The notes under the pieces: model-generated
Database searches by the model: none
What the model saw: only the letters and a program-made list of their open reading frames with translations
What the model was told of the DNA's origin: nothing
From: Spongisporangium articulatum
GTDB lineage: Bacteria > Actinomycetota > Actinomycetes > Actinomycetales > Kineosporiaceae
Direction: 5' to 3'
Assembly: GCF_044465595.1 (NCBI RefSeq)
Contig: NZ_JBITLV010000005.1
Span: 310,001-374,000 of the forward strand
Length of the DNA: 64,000 nucleotides
In this document: positions 31,299 to 42,038 of the stretch, in pieces
Position numbering within the stretch: position 1 is the stretch's first letter
Layout of the letters: every line of letters starts with the position of its first letter
Position numbers and translations under genes: made by a program

Positions 31299-32313
31299 TA
31301 GGCGGCTCGAGGCGGGAGAGCGCGGCGCGCAGGGTGGCCTCGGCGTCGACCCCGGCCTCGCGGGCGGCCAGGACGGCGGCCAGCAGCGCCTCCGCGACCT
31401 CGTCGCCCTGCGCAGCGGCCGGGACGGCGAGCGCGGGGTCGTCGCCCGCCTTCACCACCCGGCCGAGCATCTTCTGGGCCCGGGCCAGCGCCGGCAGCGT
31501 GGTGGGGATGCCCTCGAAACCGGCTCGGGTGGGCTTCTCCTGCGCCTTCAGCTGTTCCCACGCCGCCTCCTGCTCCGCGACGCTGTCGACCTGCGCGTCG
31601 CCGAACACGTGCGGGTGCCGGCGGACCAGCTTGGCGACGATGCCCGCGGCCACGTCGTCGATGTCGAACGGTTCGCCCGTGTGCTCCTCGGCGACCCGGG
31701 CGTGAAAGGCCACCTGCAGCAACAGGTCTCCGAGCTCCTCCTGCAGGTGGTCCCGGCCGCCGGGGCCGTCGAGATGCTCGACGGCCTCGATCACCTCGTG
31801 GGCCTCCTCCAGCAGGAAGGGCAGCAACGACTCGTGGGTCTGCTCGGCGTCCCACGGGCAGCCGCCGGGTGAGCGCAGCACGTCCATCACCCGGACCAGA
31901 TCGATCAGCCGGGCCCCGGGGACGTCGTGCGAGGCGGTGATCACCTCGACCTCGGGCGGGTACCCCGCCACCGCCCGGCGGGAGAGGTGCTCGGCGAGGG
32001 CGTCGGTCAGCCCGGGGTCGCCGTCCGGGCTGCCCCACCAGACCACCTCCCGACCGGCGGCCGCCTCCTCGACGAGGAGCCCGGCCCGCTGGCCGACCGG
32101 CAGGTCGGCGACGTCGCGGGGTTCGACGCCGACGATCTCGAACGCCTCGAGCCACTCGGGTTCGGGGGCCACGGCCAGCAGCACGTCGGCCGCCTGGAGG
32201 CGCTGCCAGGCGGACGCCGACAGCAGACCCGCGGCCACGCGCGGGCTCGTCAGTACGAGGGTGACCCGCCCCGTCCCAGGAGTCGCAGCTTCTTCGGGGA
32301 CGGTTCCACTCAC
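31294..32313 (-). CDS. mazG: Nucleoside triphosphate pyrophosphohydrolase MazG
   Basis: A 339-residue protein: an N-terminal tetrapyrrole-methylase-like remnant (about 15-115) followed by the MazG domain starting LIDLVRVMDVLRSPGGCPWDAEQTHESL. Metal-binding motifs are EEAHEVIEAVE and EELGDLLLQV, spaced as in MazG. It hydrolyses (d)NTPs to monophosphates, cleaning damaged nucleotides. Start is GTG 32313, overlapping the stop of the lipoprotein gene as GTGA. Actinobacterial MazG proteins have this length. The 3' end runs into the bidirectional hairpin. Confidence 0.94.
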   Translation of the reverse strand: MSGTVPEEAATPGTGRVTLVLTSPRVAAGLLSASAWQRLQAADVLLAVAPEPEWLEAFEIVGVEPRDVADLPVGQRAGLLVEEAAAGREVVWWGSPDGDPGLTDALAEHLSRRAVAGYPPEVEVITASHDVPGARLIDLVRVMDVLRSPGGCPWDAEQTHESLLPFLLEEAHEVIEAVEHLDGPGGRDHLQEELGDLLLQVAFHARVAEEHTGEPFDIDDVAAGIVAKLVRRHPHVFGDAQVDSVAEQEAAWEQLKAQEKPTRAGFEGIPTTLPALARAQKMLGRVVKAGDDPALAVPAAAQGDEVAEALLAAVLAAREAGVDAEATLRAALSRLEPPT

Positions 32314-32891
32314 TGGGCGGGCGTGGCCGACGGCGTGGCCACCGGCTTCAGCCAGTTCGGCTGACCCTTGACGATGTTCGCCTGCGTGTAGTCCATCGAG
32401 GAGCCGTAGCGCGGGTTGAGCTTGACCCCGTCGGCCTTCAGCCGGCCCGTGATCTGGTTGAGCAGGGCGGTCAGTTCCTCGGTGCTCTTGTCGTTGGCGA
32501 AGACCGCGCCACGCGCGAGGATCGCCCGGACCACCGCCAGCGCGGCCGGGCTGGGGTCGCGCGGGGCACCCTCGACCTTGGTGAACTCCAGCTTCGCGTC
32601 CTGCACGGAGACGCCCTTGCCCTCGTGCGCCGCCTCCTGCGTCAGGTACGGCTCGAGGATCAGCCAGTTCAGGATGTCGGACTGGGTGAACTGCGCGTCC
32701 TGCCCGACGAGCGGGACGACGTCGGTGTACGCGGACTGGACCTGCGCGATGGTGATGCGCCGGTCGCCGACGACGGCCGCGGCGCCCGCCTCCTGCCCGG
32801 AGCACCCGGACAGGACGAGACCCGCGACGAGCAGGGCGGCAAGGCTGGTGAGCGCGCTCGAGGTGCGCGTGCTGAGACCCACGCGCGGCAT
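32310..32891 (-). CDS. SurA N-terminal-like lipoprotein
   Basis: A 193-residue lipoprotein: signal peptide with lipobox LVLSGC (lipidated Cys30), then a SurA-N/trigger-factor-C-like helical domain (AVVGDRRITIAQVQSAYTDV at about 39-58). The C-terminus LNPRYGSSMDYTQANIVKGQPNWL is shared by actinobacterial proteins at this locus. No peptidyl-prolyl isomerase domain is visible, so a holdase or envelope-assembly role is inferred. It sits between mfd and mazG, with a GTGA overlap to mazG. Confidence 0.87.
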   Translation of the reverse strand: MPRVGLSTRTSSALTSLAALLVAGLVLSGCSGQEAGAAAVVGDRRITIAQVQSAYTDVVPLVGQDAQFTQSDILNWLILEPYLTQEAAHEGKGVSVQDAKLEFTKVEGAPRDPSPAALAVVRAILARGAVFANDKSTEELTALLNQITGRLKADGVKLNPRYGSSMDYTQANIVKGQPNWLKPVATPSATPAQ

Positions 32892-32910
32892 CGTAGTCCT
32901 TACGACCGGG

Positions 32911-35900
32911 TCACCGACGGGTGCCCACGGAGGCGGCCGTGCCGATGTCGTCGAGCAGCACGCTGCGGACGAACTCCGAGGCCCAGGCGAGGACCTCCTG
33001 GTCGCGCAGGGGCTGGCCGCCGATCCGGGCGGTCATCGGTCGCGGCACGAGCAGGGCGGAGGTGGCGGGCTTCGCGGTCGTCTTCGGGTACAGCCGGTTG
33101 AGCCGCACGGTCTGCGAGTCGCGCAGTTCGACCGGCGACACCCGGATGACGTTCCCCTGCGCCGACATCTCGCGCAGCCCGGCCTGGCGCGCCAGCACCC
33201 GGAACCGGGCCACGGCGAGCAGGTTCTCGACGGGCTGCGGCAGCGGGCCGTAGCGGTCGACGAGTTCGGCCCGCACCTCCTCGATCGCCTCGTCCGAGGC
33301 CGCCTCGGCGATCTTCCGGTACGCCTCGAGCCGCAACCGCTCCCCCGGGACGTAGTCGTGCGGCAGGTGCGCGTCGACCGGCAGGTCGATCTTGACCTCC
33401 TGCAACTGCTCGCCCGTCTCACCGCGGAAGTCGGCCACGGCCTCCCCGACCAGCCGTACGTAGAGGTCGAACCCGACCCCCGCGATGTGCCCGGACTGCT
33501 CACCGCCCAACAGGTTTCCGGCCCCGCGGATCTCGAGGTCCTTCATCGCCACGGCCATGCCGGCGCCCAGGTCGGTGTTGGCGGCGATGGTCTGGAGCCG
33601 GTCGTGCGCCGTCTCGGTGAGCGGCTTCTCGGGCGGGTAGAGGAAGTAGGCGTAGGCCCGTTCGCGACCGCGCCCGACCCGGCCCCGCAGCTGGTGCAGC
33701 TGTGAGAGGCCCATCAGGTCGGCCCGTTCCAGGATCAACGTGTTGGCGTTGGAGATGTCGAGCCCGGTCTCCACGATCGTGGTGCAGACCAGGACGTCGA
33801 AGCGCTTCTCCCAGAAGTCGACGATGACCTGCTCCAGCTGGTGCTCGCCCATCTTCCCGTGCGCGGTGGCCACCCGGGCTTCGGGCACCAGCTCGCGGAT
33901 GCGGCTCGCCGCCCGTTCGATCGACTCGACCCGGTTGTGCACGTAGAAGACCTGGCCCTCGCGCAGCAACTCCCGCCGGATCGCCGCGGTGATCTGCTTC
34001 TCCTCGTACCCGCCGACGAACGTCAGGACCGGGTGCCGCTCCTCGGGAGGCGTTGCGAGCGTGGACATCTCGCGGATGCCGGTGACGGCCAGCTCCAGCG
34101 TGCGCGGGATCGGCGTGGCGCTCATCGAGAGCACGTCGACGTCGGTGCGCAGCTGCTTCAGGCGTTCCTTGTGCTCGACGCCGAACCGCTGCTCCTCGTC
34201 GACGACGACCAGCCCGAGATCCTTGAACCGGACCTCGCCGGTCAGCAGGCGGTGCGTACCGATCACCACGTCGACCGAGCCGTCGGTGATGCCCGCCTTG
34301 ACCGCCTCGGCCTCCTTGTCGGTGGAGAACCGGGACAGCGGCTTCACGGTGACCGGGAAGTTCGCGTACCGCTCGGTGAACGTGTCGAGGTGCTGCTGGA
34401 CGAGCAGCGTGGTCGGCACCAGCACGGCCACCTGCTTGCCGTCCTGCACGGCCTTGAAGGCGGCCCGCACCGCGATCTCCGTCTTGCCGTAGCCGACGTC
34501 GCCGCAGATCAGCCGGTCCATCGGGATCGGCTTCTCCATGTCGGCCTTGACCTCGTCGATGCTGGCCAGCTGGTCGGGCGTCTCGACGTAGGCGAACGCA
34601 TCCTCCAGTTCGCGCTGCCACGGGGTGTCGGGCGCGAACGCGTGCCCCTTCGTGGCCATTCGCGCCGAGTACAGCTGGATCAGCTCGGCGGCGATCTCCT
34701 TGACCGCCTTGCGCGCCCGGCCCTTCGTCTTGGCCCAGTCGGAGCCGCCGAGCTTGTTCAGCGTCGGCTGCTCGCCACCCACGTAGCGGGTCACCTGGTC
34801 GAGCGCGTCGCTGGGCACGAACAGCCGGTCGCCCGGCTGGCCGCGCTTGCTCGGCGCGTACTCGATCACCAGGTACTCGCGGGTCGCCCCGCCGATGGTC
34901 CGCTGCACCATCTCGACGTAGCGGCCCACCCCGTGCTGCTCGTGCACCACCAGGTCGCCCGTGCGCAGCTGCAGCGGGTCGACGACGTTGCGCCGCTTGG
35001 CCGGCATCCGGCGCATGTCCCGGGTGGTGGAGCCGGTGCCCGTGCCGCCGGTCAGGTCGGTCTCGGTGAGCACCGCCAGCTTCAGCTCGCTGGACACGAA
35101 ACCCGTGAGCAGGCAACCGGTCCCGACGGCCGCAACGCCGGGTTCCGGCGGTTCCGGCAGGCCCTCGACCAGCCGCGACGCGACGTCGTTCTCGCCCAGC
35201 ACCTCGACCACGCGCCGGGCCAGGCCGGCCCCGTCGGTGATGACCGCGACCTGCCAGCCCTCGGTCAGCCAGGCCGCGACGTCCTTGACCGCCCGCTCGG
35301 TGTCGCCCCGGTAGGCCTCCGGTTCGCGCGCGGTCGGCGTGAAGACGCGGGCGTCGTCGTCCCCCTCGGTGAACTGGGCCAGCTCCTCGTCCGCGCCGAA
35401 CGGTGAGACCGACCACCACGGCACCCCGTGCGTGAGCGCGTGCTCGCGCACCTGCGCGAGCGACCAGAAGGACGCCGTACCCAGCACCGACTCCAGGTCG
35501 ACGGGGACGGCGGCGCCCGCGGCGGCCCCCGCCCAGCTCGCCTCCAGGAACTCGCGGCTGGTCTCGACCAGGTCGTGCGCCCGGGCCCGGACCCGCTCGG
35601 GGTCGCACAGGACGACGTGGGCCCCCTTCGGCAGGACGTCCAGCACCGGCTGCATGCCGTCGACCAGGGCCGGAGTGAGTGACTCCATGCCCTCGACCGC
35701 GACCCCGGCGGCGACCTTGCCGAGCATGTCGGCGACCCCGGGCAGGCGCTCGGCCAGCTCGGCGGCCCGCGCCCGGACCTCGTCGGTGAGCAGCAACTCA
35801 CGACACGGCGGCGCCCACAGCCCCTCGCCCGCGATCTCCAGGCTGCGCTGGTCGGCGACCGCGAACCAGCGGATCTCCTCGACCGTGTCGCCCCAGAACT

Positions 35901-36513
35901 CCACCCGCAGCGGGTGCTCCTCGGTGGCCGGGAACACGTCGAGGATGCCACCGCGGACGGCGAACTCGCCCCGGCGCTCCACGAGATCCACCCGGCTGTA
36001 GGCCGCGGCGGCCAACCGGCGGACGACGTCCTCCAGGTCGACCTCGTCACCCGCGTGCAGCGCGACCGGCTCCAGGTCGGCCAGCCCCCGGACCAGCGGC
36101 TGCATGACCGCCCGCACCGGCGCGACGACGACGTCCACCGGCCCCCCCTGCCCGTCGGCCTCGGGGTGGGCGAGCCGGCGCAGCACGGCCAGCCGGCGGC
36201 CGACGGTGTCGCTGCGCGGGCTCAGCCGCTCGTGCGGCAGCGTCTCCCAGGCCGGGAACTCGGCGATCCGCTCGGCCGGGAGGAAGCAGGCGAGGGCCTG
36301 GGCCAGGTCCTCCGCCTCGCGGCCGGTGGCGGTGACGGCCAGGACCGGCCGGGCCCCGTGCGCCGGCGAGGCCAGGGCCGCCAGCAGCGGGGCCCGCAGG
36401 CCCGCGGGAGCGGTGACCTCCACCAGGGGTTCGTGGCCCTCACGGGCAGCTTCGACCAGGCCCGTGAGGGCCGGGTCACGCAGGAGGGATTCGAGGATTC
36501 CGGTCAGGCTCAT
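32911..36513 (-). CDS. mfd: Transcription-repair coupling factor Mfd
   Basis: A 1200-residue ATPase that removes RNA polymerase stalled at lesions and recruits UvrA. Domain order: UvrB-like N-terminal part (1 to about 350); CarD-like RNA-polymerase interaction domain near residue 521 (TGDLVVHEQHGVGRYVEM); RecG-like translocase with Walker A GDVGYGKTE near 674 and DEEQRFG near 773; C-terminal TRCF domain (KIDLPVDAHLPHDYVPGERLRLEAYRK in parts). ATG 36513 is chosen because it opens the family N-terminus (SLTGILESLLRDP); the frame stays open far upstream only by base composition. Divergent from the chemoreceptor gene. The lipoprotein and mazG genes follow. Confidence 0.97.
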   Translation of the reverse strand: MSLTGILESLLRDPALTGLVEAAREGHEPLVEVTAPAGLRAPLLAALASPAHGARPVLAVTATGREAEDLAQALACFLPAERIAEFPAWETLPHERLSPRSDTVGRRLAVLRRLAHPEADGQGGPVDVVVAPVRAVMQPLVRGLADLEPVALHAGDEVDLEDVVRRLAAAAYSRVDLVERRGEFAVRGGILDVFPATEEHPLRVEFWGDTVEEIRWFAVADQRSLEIAGEGLWAPPCRELLLTDEVRARAAELAERLPGVADMLGKVAAGVAVEGMESLTPALVDGMQPVLDVLPKGAHVVLCDPERVRARAHDLVETSREFLEASWAGAAAGAAVPVDLESVLGTASFWSLAQVREHALTHGVPWWSVSPFGADEELAQFTEGDDDARVFTPTAREPEAYRGDTERAVKDVAAWLTEGWQVAVITDGAGLARRVVEVLGENDVASRLVEGLPEPPEPGVAAVGTGCLLTGFVSSELKLAVLTETDLTGGTGTGSTTRDMRRMPAKRRNVVDPLQLRTGDLVVHEQHGVGRYVEMVQRTIGGATREYLVIEYAPSKRGQPGDRLFVPSDALDQVTRYVGGEQPTLNKLGGSDWAKTKGRARKAVKEIAAELIQLYSARMATKGHAFAPDTPWQRELEDAFAYVETPDQLASIDEVKADMEKPIPMDRLICGDVGYGKTEIAVRAAFKAVQDGKQVAVLVPTTLLVQQHLDTFTERYANFPVTVKPLSRFSTDKEAEAVKAGITDGSVDVVIGTHRLLTGEVRFKDLGLVVVDEEQRFGVEHKERLKQLRTDVDVLSMSATPIPRTLELAVTGIREMSTLATPPEERHPVLTFVGGYEEKQITAAIRRELLREGQVFYVHNRVESIERAASRIRELVPEARVATAHGKMGEHQLEQVIVDFWEKRFDVLVCTTIVETGLDISNANTLILERADLMGLSQLHQLRGRVGRGRERAYAYFLYPPEKPLTETAHDRLQTIAANTDLGAGMAVAMKDLEIRGAGNLLGGEQSGHIAGVGFDLYVRLVGEAVADFRGETGEQLQEVKIDLPVDAHLPHDYVPGERLRLEAYRKIAEAASDEAIEEVRAELVDRYGPLPQPVENLLAVARFRVLARQAGLREMSAQGNVIRVSPVELRDSQTVRLNRLYPKTTAKPATSALLVPRPMTARIGGQPLRDQEVLAWASEFVRSVLLDDIGTAASVGTRR

Positions 36514-36657
36514 GACGGTCCCGAGTCTATGCGGGGGCACCGACAGCCGCCGCCGAACCGTCCCGAGGCCCTCAACCCGCCCCCGGAAGGTGCCGATGAA
36601 ACGCCCCGAGGCCCGGGGACCGGGTCCGCGGACCACGAGTACGGAGACGCATCTGTC

Positions 36658-38259
36658 GTGTCGGACACCGCAGTGAGCACGTGGGCTCAGAACCTCAGCA
36701 TCCGGACCAAGATCTTCGCCCTCGTCGCCGGGGCCGCCGTCGTCGCGGTGCTCGTGGCCGGTCTCGCCCTGGCCCGGGTGGCCAGCCTGAACGACGAGCT
36801 CGACCGGTTGAGCTCGCAGAACGTGGCCCGCCTCAGCGCCCTGGCCGACATGCGCGGCACCCAGTCCCAGGTGAACGGCGGCGTGATCGGGATCTTCGTG
36901 CCGGGCGCGACGAAGAAGGCCGTGGCCGACGCCGTGAAGACGACCTCGCAGGCCGCGGCCCGTCAGGACGCCGAGATGGCGGCCTACGAGGAGCTGGTCC
37001 ACGGCACGTCGGCCGACGGCCCCTTCGAGCAGCTGCGGGGGACCTGGCGCAGTTTCTACGCCGGGCTGCGGGTCTACCTGCTCCAGGAGTCGCCCCTCCA
37101 GGGCGTCAAGACGCCGCCCATCGGGGACCTCGGGCCGCTCGTCAGTCAGATGGACACCCGGCTCACGGCGCTCACCCAGGCGGAGAAGAAGGACGCCGTG
37201 GACACCGCCGCGGACGGGCGGGCCGCCTACCGCGCGTCGGTGCGGGACATCTCGATCACCCTGGTCGCACTCCTGGCGCTGCTGCTCGGTTTCGCGCTGT
37301 GGACCGCGCGCGGCATCGTGCACCCCATCCGCCAGGTGCAGACCAGCCTCGACGCGCTGGCCCGCGGCGACCTGCGCGCCACCATCGAGGTGCACGGACG
37401 CAGCGAGGTGGGCCGCATGGCCTCCTCCCTGCGCGCCGCCCAGGACTCCCTCCGCCAGGCGTTCGCGGTCATCACGTCGTCGACCTCGGCCCTGTCCGCC
37501 AGCTCCGAGGAGTTGGCCGCGGTGAGCGCCGAGGTGGCCTCCAGCGCCGAGCAGACCACCGGGCGTTCGACGACCGCGGCCTCGGCCGCCGACGAGGTGT
37601 CCCGCAACGTGCAGACCGTCGCGGCCGCCACCGAGCAGATGGGCTCCAGCATCCAGGAGATCTCGGCCTCGTCCACCGATGCGCTGCGGGTCGCCGCGGC
37701 CGCCGTCGAGGAGGCCGGGACCGCCACCCAGACGGTCGGGAAGCTGGGCGCCTCGAGCGCGGAGATCGGCAACGTGGTCAAGGTGATCACCTCGATCGCG
37801 GAGCAGACGAACCTGCTGGCGCTGAACGCCACGATCGAGGCGGCGCGGGCCGGGGAGGCCGGCAAGGGCTTCGCCGTCGTCGCCGAGGAGGTCAAGCAGC
37901 TGGCGCAGGAGACCGCCCGCGCGACCGAGGACATCTCCCAGCGGGTCGAAGCCATCCAGGGCGACACCACCGCCGCGATGGCCGCCATCGAACGCATCTC
38001 CCAGACCATCGTGGACGTCAACACGTTCCAGACGACGATCTCCGCGGCGGTCGAGGAGCAGTCGGCGACCACGTCGGAGATCTCGCGCAACGTGACCGGG
38101 GCCGCCGACGGCTCGCGGCAGATCGCCGAGAACATCGACGACGTCGCCCGCGCGGCGCAGGCGTCCAGCGCGGGGATCGAACGGGCCCGGCAGGCGAGCA
38201 CCGAGCTCGCCGGGCTGGCCTCGGAACTGCGGGAGGTCGTCGGGCGGTTCACGGTCTGA
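36658..38259 (+). CDS. Methyl-accepting chemotaxis protein
   Basis: A 533-residue transmembrane receptor: TM1 at about 19-41, a helical extracytoplasmic four-helix-bundle-like sensor (about 42-195), TM2 at about 199-219, HAMP (about 220-270) and the coiled-coil signalling domain to the end, with the hairpin tip IAEQTNLLALNATIEAARAGEAGKGFAVVAEEVKQLA summarised at about 380-420. No C-terminal methyl-esterase docking pentapeptide is seen. GTG 36658 is chosen with GGAGAC nine bases upstream; another GTG at 36673 is possible. No che or flagellar genes occur in the window, so it is an orphan receptor here. Ligand unknown. Confidence 0.92.
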   Translation: MSDTAVSTWAQNLSIRTKIFALVAGAAVVAVLVAGLALARVASLNDELDRLSSQNVARLSALADMRGTQSQVNGGVIGIFVPGATKKAVADAVKTTSQAAARQDAEMAAYEELVHGTSADGPFEQLRGTWRSFYAGLRVYLLQESPLQGVKTPPIGDLGPLVSQMDTRLTALTQAEKKDAVDTAADGRAAYRASVRDISITLVALLALLLGFALWTARGIVHPIRQVQTSLDALARGDLRATIEVHGRSEVGRMASSLRAAQDSLRQAFAVITSSTSALSASSEELAAVSAEVASSAEQTTGRSTTAASAADEVSRNVQTVAAATEQMGSSIQEISASSTDALRVAAAAVEEAGTATQTVGKLGASSAEIGNVVKVITSIAEQTNLLALNATIEAARAGEAGKGFAVVAEEVKQLAQETARATEDISQRVEAIQGDTTAAMAAIERISQTIVDVNTFQTTISAAVEEQSATTSEISRNVTGAADGSRQIAENIDDVARAAQASSAGIERARQASTELAGLASELREVVGRFTV

Positions 38260-38324
38260 GCCGTTCGCCCGGCACCGTCTGACGGGTTCGCCTGCGGGCG
38301 GCCCGGCCTGTGCGGATCGGCGAG

Positions 38325-38379
38325 CCTAAGACCATCCCGCCGAACGTCACGACCTTCGCGCCGGGCAGCGGGTTCTCGA

Positions 38380-38403
<24 letters not shown>
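38325..38403 (-). pseudogene. Orphan coding-like remnant downstream of the GST-like gene
   Basis: Read on the minus strand in a frame other than that of the GST gene, this piece gives ARYFDVIENPLPGAKVVTFG followed by GMVLG, with G or C in nearly every third position. That is the local signature of real coding sequence. It has no start of its own, and upstream in its frame lies only the GST gene. It may be the tail of an older gene or the result of a frameshift at the GST C-terminus. I do not recognise the family. Confidence 0.35.
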
Positions 38404-39408
<1,005 letters not shown>

Positions 39409-39488
39409 GCCGCCAGCTTCCGTCCGGTCCGCGAAACCCGCACGTCCGGGCTCTATCCCTGACCATGTCGACCACCTAGACTCGTTCG

Positions 39489-40442
39489 GTGCATTTCGAC
39501 CCGACGCTGGCGCTGGCCGCCTTCGGCATCGGCATCGTCGTCGGTCTGACCGGCATGGGTGGCGGTGCCCTGATGACCCCCGTACTCGTCCTGTTCTTCG
39601 GCGTGGCCCCGCTGACCGCCGTCTCGTCCGACCTGGTCGCGAGCGCCGTCATGAAGCCGGTGGGCTCGTTCGTCCACCTGCGCCGGGGCACGGTCGCCCT
39701 GCCGCTGGTGAAGTGGCTGTGCATCGGCTCGGTACCCTCGGCGTTCGCCGGGGTGCTCATAGCCCGCGCCCTCGGCAACGACGAGGCCGTGCAGTCGGGC
39801 ATCAAGGTGGCCCTGGGCATCGCCCTGCTGATCGCCGCCGCCGGCCTGGCGATCCGGGGCTACACCCGACTCCTCGAACGGGCCCGCGTGCGCGACGGCC
39901 GCCTCGAGCCGCTGCCGCAGGACCGCCCGGACGTCGCCGTCCGGCCCCTGCCGACGGTGCTGGTCGGCGCGGTCGGCGGCCTGGTCGTCGGGGTCACCTC
40001 GGTCGGTTCGGGCTCCCTGATCATCATCGCGTTGATGGCCCTCTACCCCGGGCTGACGGCGTCCCGCCTGGTCGGCACCGACCTGCTGCAGGCCGTACCC
40101 CTGGTCTTCTCGGCCGCGGTCGGCCACATCCTGTTCGGCGACTTCCAGCTCGACCTGACCACGGCGCTGGTGGTCGGCGCCGTGCCCGGCACCTGGTTGG
40201 GGGCCCAGCTCTCGTCCCGCGCCCCGGGCGGTCTGATCCGCCGCGCCCTGGCTTTCGTGCTCTGCGCCTCGGCGCTGAAGCTGCTGGACGTCGACAACGC
40301 CACCACCGGCATCATCCTGATCGCCGCCCTGCTGATCACCCCGCTGATCTGGATGCTGATCCGGCACCGGCACGGCTTCACCCCGCTCCCGTGGCGCGAG
40401 CCGCAGGAACCCCGGCCGGAGCGTGAGACCGCCGGGGTGTAG
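39489..40442 (+). CDS. TSUP family transporter (TauE/SafE sulfite exporter-like)
   Basis: A 317-residue integral membrane protein with about eight hydrophobic segments. The two internally related halves show the TSUP repeat signatures: GLTGMGGGALMTPVLVLFFGV (about 18-38) and GGLVVGVTSVGSGSLIIIALM (about 163-183), followed by VGTDLLQAVPLV. The family moves sulfur-containing organic anions or sulfite. A cytoplasmic loop (about 120-155) joins the halves. GTG 39489 start. The cysDNQ sulfate-activation genes lie 350 bases further on, on the other strand, which makes a sulfur substrate attractive but unproven. Confidence 0.88.
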   Translation: MHFDPTLALAAFGIGIVVGLTGMGGGALMTPVLVLFFGVAPLTAVSSDLVASAVMKPVGSFVHLRRGTVALPLVKWLCIGSVPSAFAGVLIARALGNDEAVQSGIKVALGIALLIAAAGLAIRGYTRLLERARVRDGRLEPLPQDRPDVAVRPLPTVLVGAVGGLVVGVTSVGSGSLIIIALMALYPGLTASRLVGTDLLQAVPLVFSAAVGHILFGDFQLDLTTALVVGAVPGTWLGAQLSSRAPGGLIRRALAFVLCASALKLLDVDNATTGIILIAALLITPLIWMLIRHRHGFTPLPWREPQEPRPERETAGV

Positions 40443-40550
40443 GCCGTAGCGGGGCGGGCCGGACCGACGCGCGGACCGCCGTCCCCCTTGCTACGTTGCG
40501 GGCTGCTCCGCACGATCCGGAGGGTGGGGCCCGACGACACGGAGGACACC

Positions 40551-40769
40551 ATGGCTGACCTGAGCGAGTACGCGGCCACGTTCGACCTGATCGACACCGA
40601 CCACGACGGCCGGATCAGCCACGAGGAGTTCACGAACCTCCTCGAGGCCCTGGGCGGGGCCCGGACGCCGGAGGGCGTCGAGCACGCCTTCGAGGTCCTT
40701 GACGCCGACGGCGACGGTCAGATCACCCTCGAGGAGTTCGGCGCGTACCTGGCCTCCACGGAGGCCTGA
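40551..40769 (+). CDS. Small EF-hand calcium-binding protein
   Basis: A 72-residue protein composed of two EF hands, with loops DTDHDGRISHEE (about 17-28) and DADGDGQITLEE (about 52-63). Each has the full set of acidic ligands and the final glutamate, so both should bind calcium. It is calmodulin-half-like, similar to small calcium sensors of other actinobacteria. ATG 40551 has GGAGG six to ten bases upstream. A short hairpin (40775-40789) ends the gene. Partner proteins are unknown. Confidence 0.92.
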   Translation: MADLSEYAATFDLIDTDHDGRISHEEFTNLLEALGGARTPEGVEHAFEVLDADGDGQITLEEFGAYLASTEA

Positions 40770-40774
40770 CCCGA

Positions 40775-40789
40775 GAGCCCTACGGGCTC
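40775..40789. terminator. Short hairpin between EF-hand gene and cysN
   Basis: GAGCCC-TAC-GGGCTC lies between the convergent EF-hand gene (ends 40769) and cysN (stop at 40788). The six-base stem is short but GC-rich and well placed to serve both genes. Confidence 0.5.
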
Positions 40790-42038
40790 AAGCGGTTCCG
40801 GTGATGATGCCCGCGGCCACCGTCGCGTTCGTCGCTTCGTCGACCAGGATGAACGCGCCCGTGGCCCGGTTGCGCCGGTACTCGTCGGCCAGCAGCGGCT
40901 GGGTCGAGCGCAGCCGCACCCGGCCGATGTCGTTCAGCCCCAGCGACGTCGCGGCCTCGTCGCGGTGCAGCGTGTTGATGTCGAGCCGGTACTGCAGCTC
41001 CTTGACCAGCACGCGCGCCGTGCGGGTGGTGTGCTTGATGGCCAGCTTGCGGCCGGTGGTCAGCGGCTGGTCGGTCATCCAGCAGATCGTCGCGTCGAGG
41101 TCCTGGGTGACCTTGGGCGCGTTGTGCGGGCGGCAGATCAGGTCGCCGCGCGAGATGTCGATCTCGTCGGTCAGCCGCACGGTCACGGACATGGGCGGGA
41201 ACGCCTCGGCCACGGGCCCGTCGGCGGTCTCGATGGCCTCGATCCGGCTCGGCAGGCCCGAGGGCAGCACCAGGACGTCGTCCCCGGGCTTCAGCACACC
41301 ACCCGCCACCGTGCCCGCGTAGCCGCGGTAGTCGGGGTACTCGGACGACTGCGGGCGGATCACGTACTGCACGGGGAACCGGACGTCGATCAGGTTCCGG
41401 TCGCTGGAGACGTGCACGTTCTCCAGGTGGTGCAGCAGCGACGGGCCGTCGTACCAGGGCGTGTTCTCCGAGCGGCTGACGATGTTGTCGCCGTGCAGCG
41501 CGGCGATCGGGATGACCGTCAGGTCGGGCAGTTCCAGCTTGGTGGCGAACTGGACGAACTCGTCCTTGATGGACTCGAAGACCTCCTGCGAGTAGTCGAC
41601 GAGGTCCATCTTGTTGACGGCCAGCACGACGTGCGGCACCCGCAGCAGGGTGGCGATGAAGGCGTGCCGCCGGCTCTGCTCGACCAGGCCCTTGCGCGCG
41701 TCGACCAGCACGATGGCCAGGTCGGCGGTGGAGGCACCGGTGACCATGTTCCGGGTGTACTGGATGTGCCCCGGGGTGTCGGCGATGATGAATTTCCGCT
41801 TGGGGGTGGCGAAGTAGCGGTACGCGACGTCGATCGTGATGCCCTGCTCGCGCTCGGCCCGCAGGCCGTCGGTGAGCAGCGCGAGGTTCACGTACTCGTC
41901 GCCCTTGGCCTGGCTGGCCGCCTCGACCGCCTCCAGCTGGTCACTGAAGATCGACTTCGAGTCGTACAGCAGCCGCCCGATGAGGGTGCTCTTCCCGTCG
42001 TCCACCGAACCGGCGGTGGCGAACCGCAGGATGTCCAT
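40788..42038 (-). CDS. cysN: Sulfate adenylyltransferase subunit 1 (GTPase)
   Basis: A 416-residue EF-Tu-like GTPase that drives formation of adenosine 5'-phosphosulfate by CysD. P-loop GSVDDGKST (10-18), switch II DTPGHIQYTRNMVTGAS, and NKMDLVD for guanine specificity are intact, followed by the two beta-barrel domains. No APS kinase (CysC) domain is fused at the C-terminus, unlike mycobacterial CysNC, and no cysC is seen nearby. ATG 42038 overlaps the cysD stop by one base. Last gene of cysQ-cysD-cysN. Confidence 0.96.
   Translation of the reverse strand: MDILRFATAGSVDDGKSTLIGRLLYDSKSIFSDQLEAVEAASQAKGDEYVNLALLTDGLRAEREQGITIDVAYRYFATPKRKFIIADTPGHIQYTRNMVTGASTADLAIVLVDARKGLVEQSRRHAFIATLLRVPHVVLAVNKMDLVDYSQEVFESIKDEFVQFATKLELPDLTVIPIAALHGDNIVSRSENTPWYDGPSLLHHLENVHVSSDRNLIDVRFPVQYVIRPQSSEYPDYRGYAGTVAGGVLKPGDDVLVLPSGLPSRIEAIETADGPVAEAFPPMSVTVRLTDEIDISRGDLICRPHNAPKVTQDLDATICWMTDQPLTTGRKLAIKHTTRTARVLVKELQYRLDINTLHRDEAATSLGLNDIGRVRLRSTQPLLADEYRRNRATGAFILVDEATNATVAAGIITGTA

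Noticed and set aside
36514..37395. In-frame extension of mfd about 290 codons upstream
   Set aside because: The conserved Mfd N-terminus begins at the ATG at 36513. The extension is antisense to the chemoreceptor gene and is open only because of high GC content.
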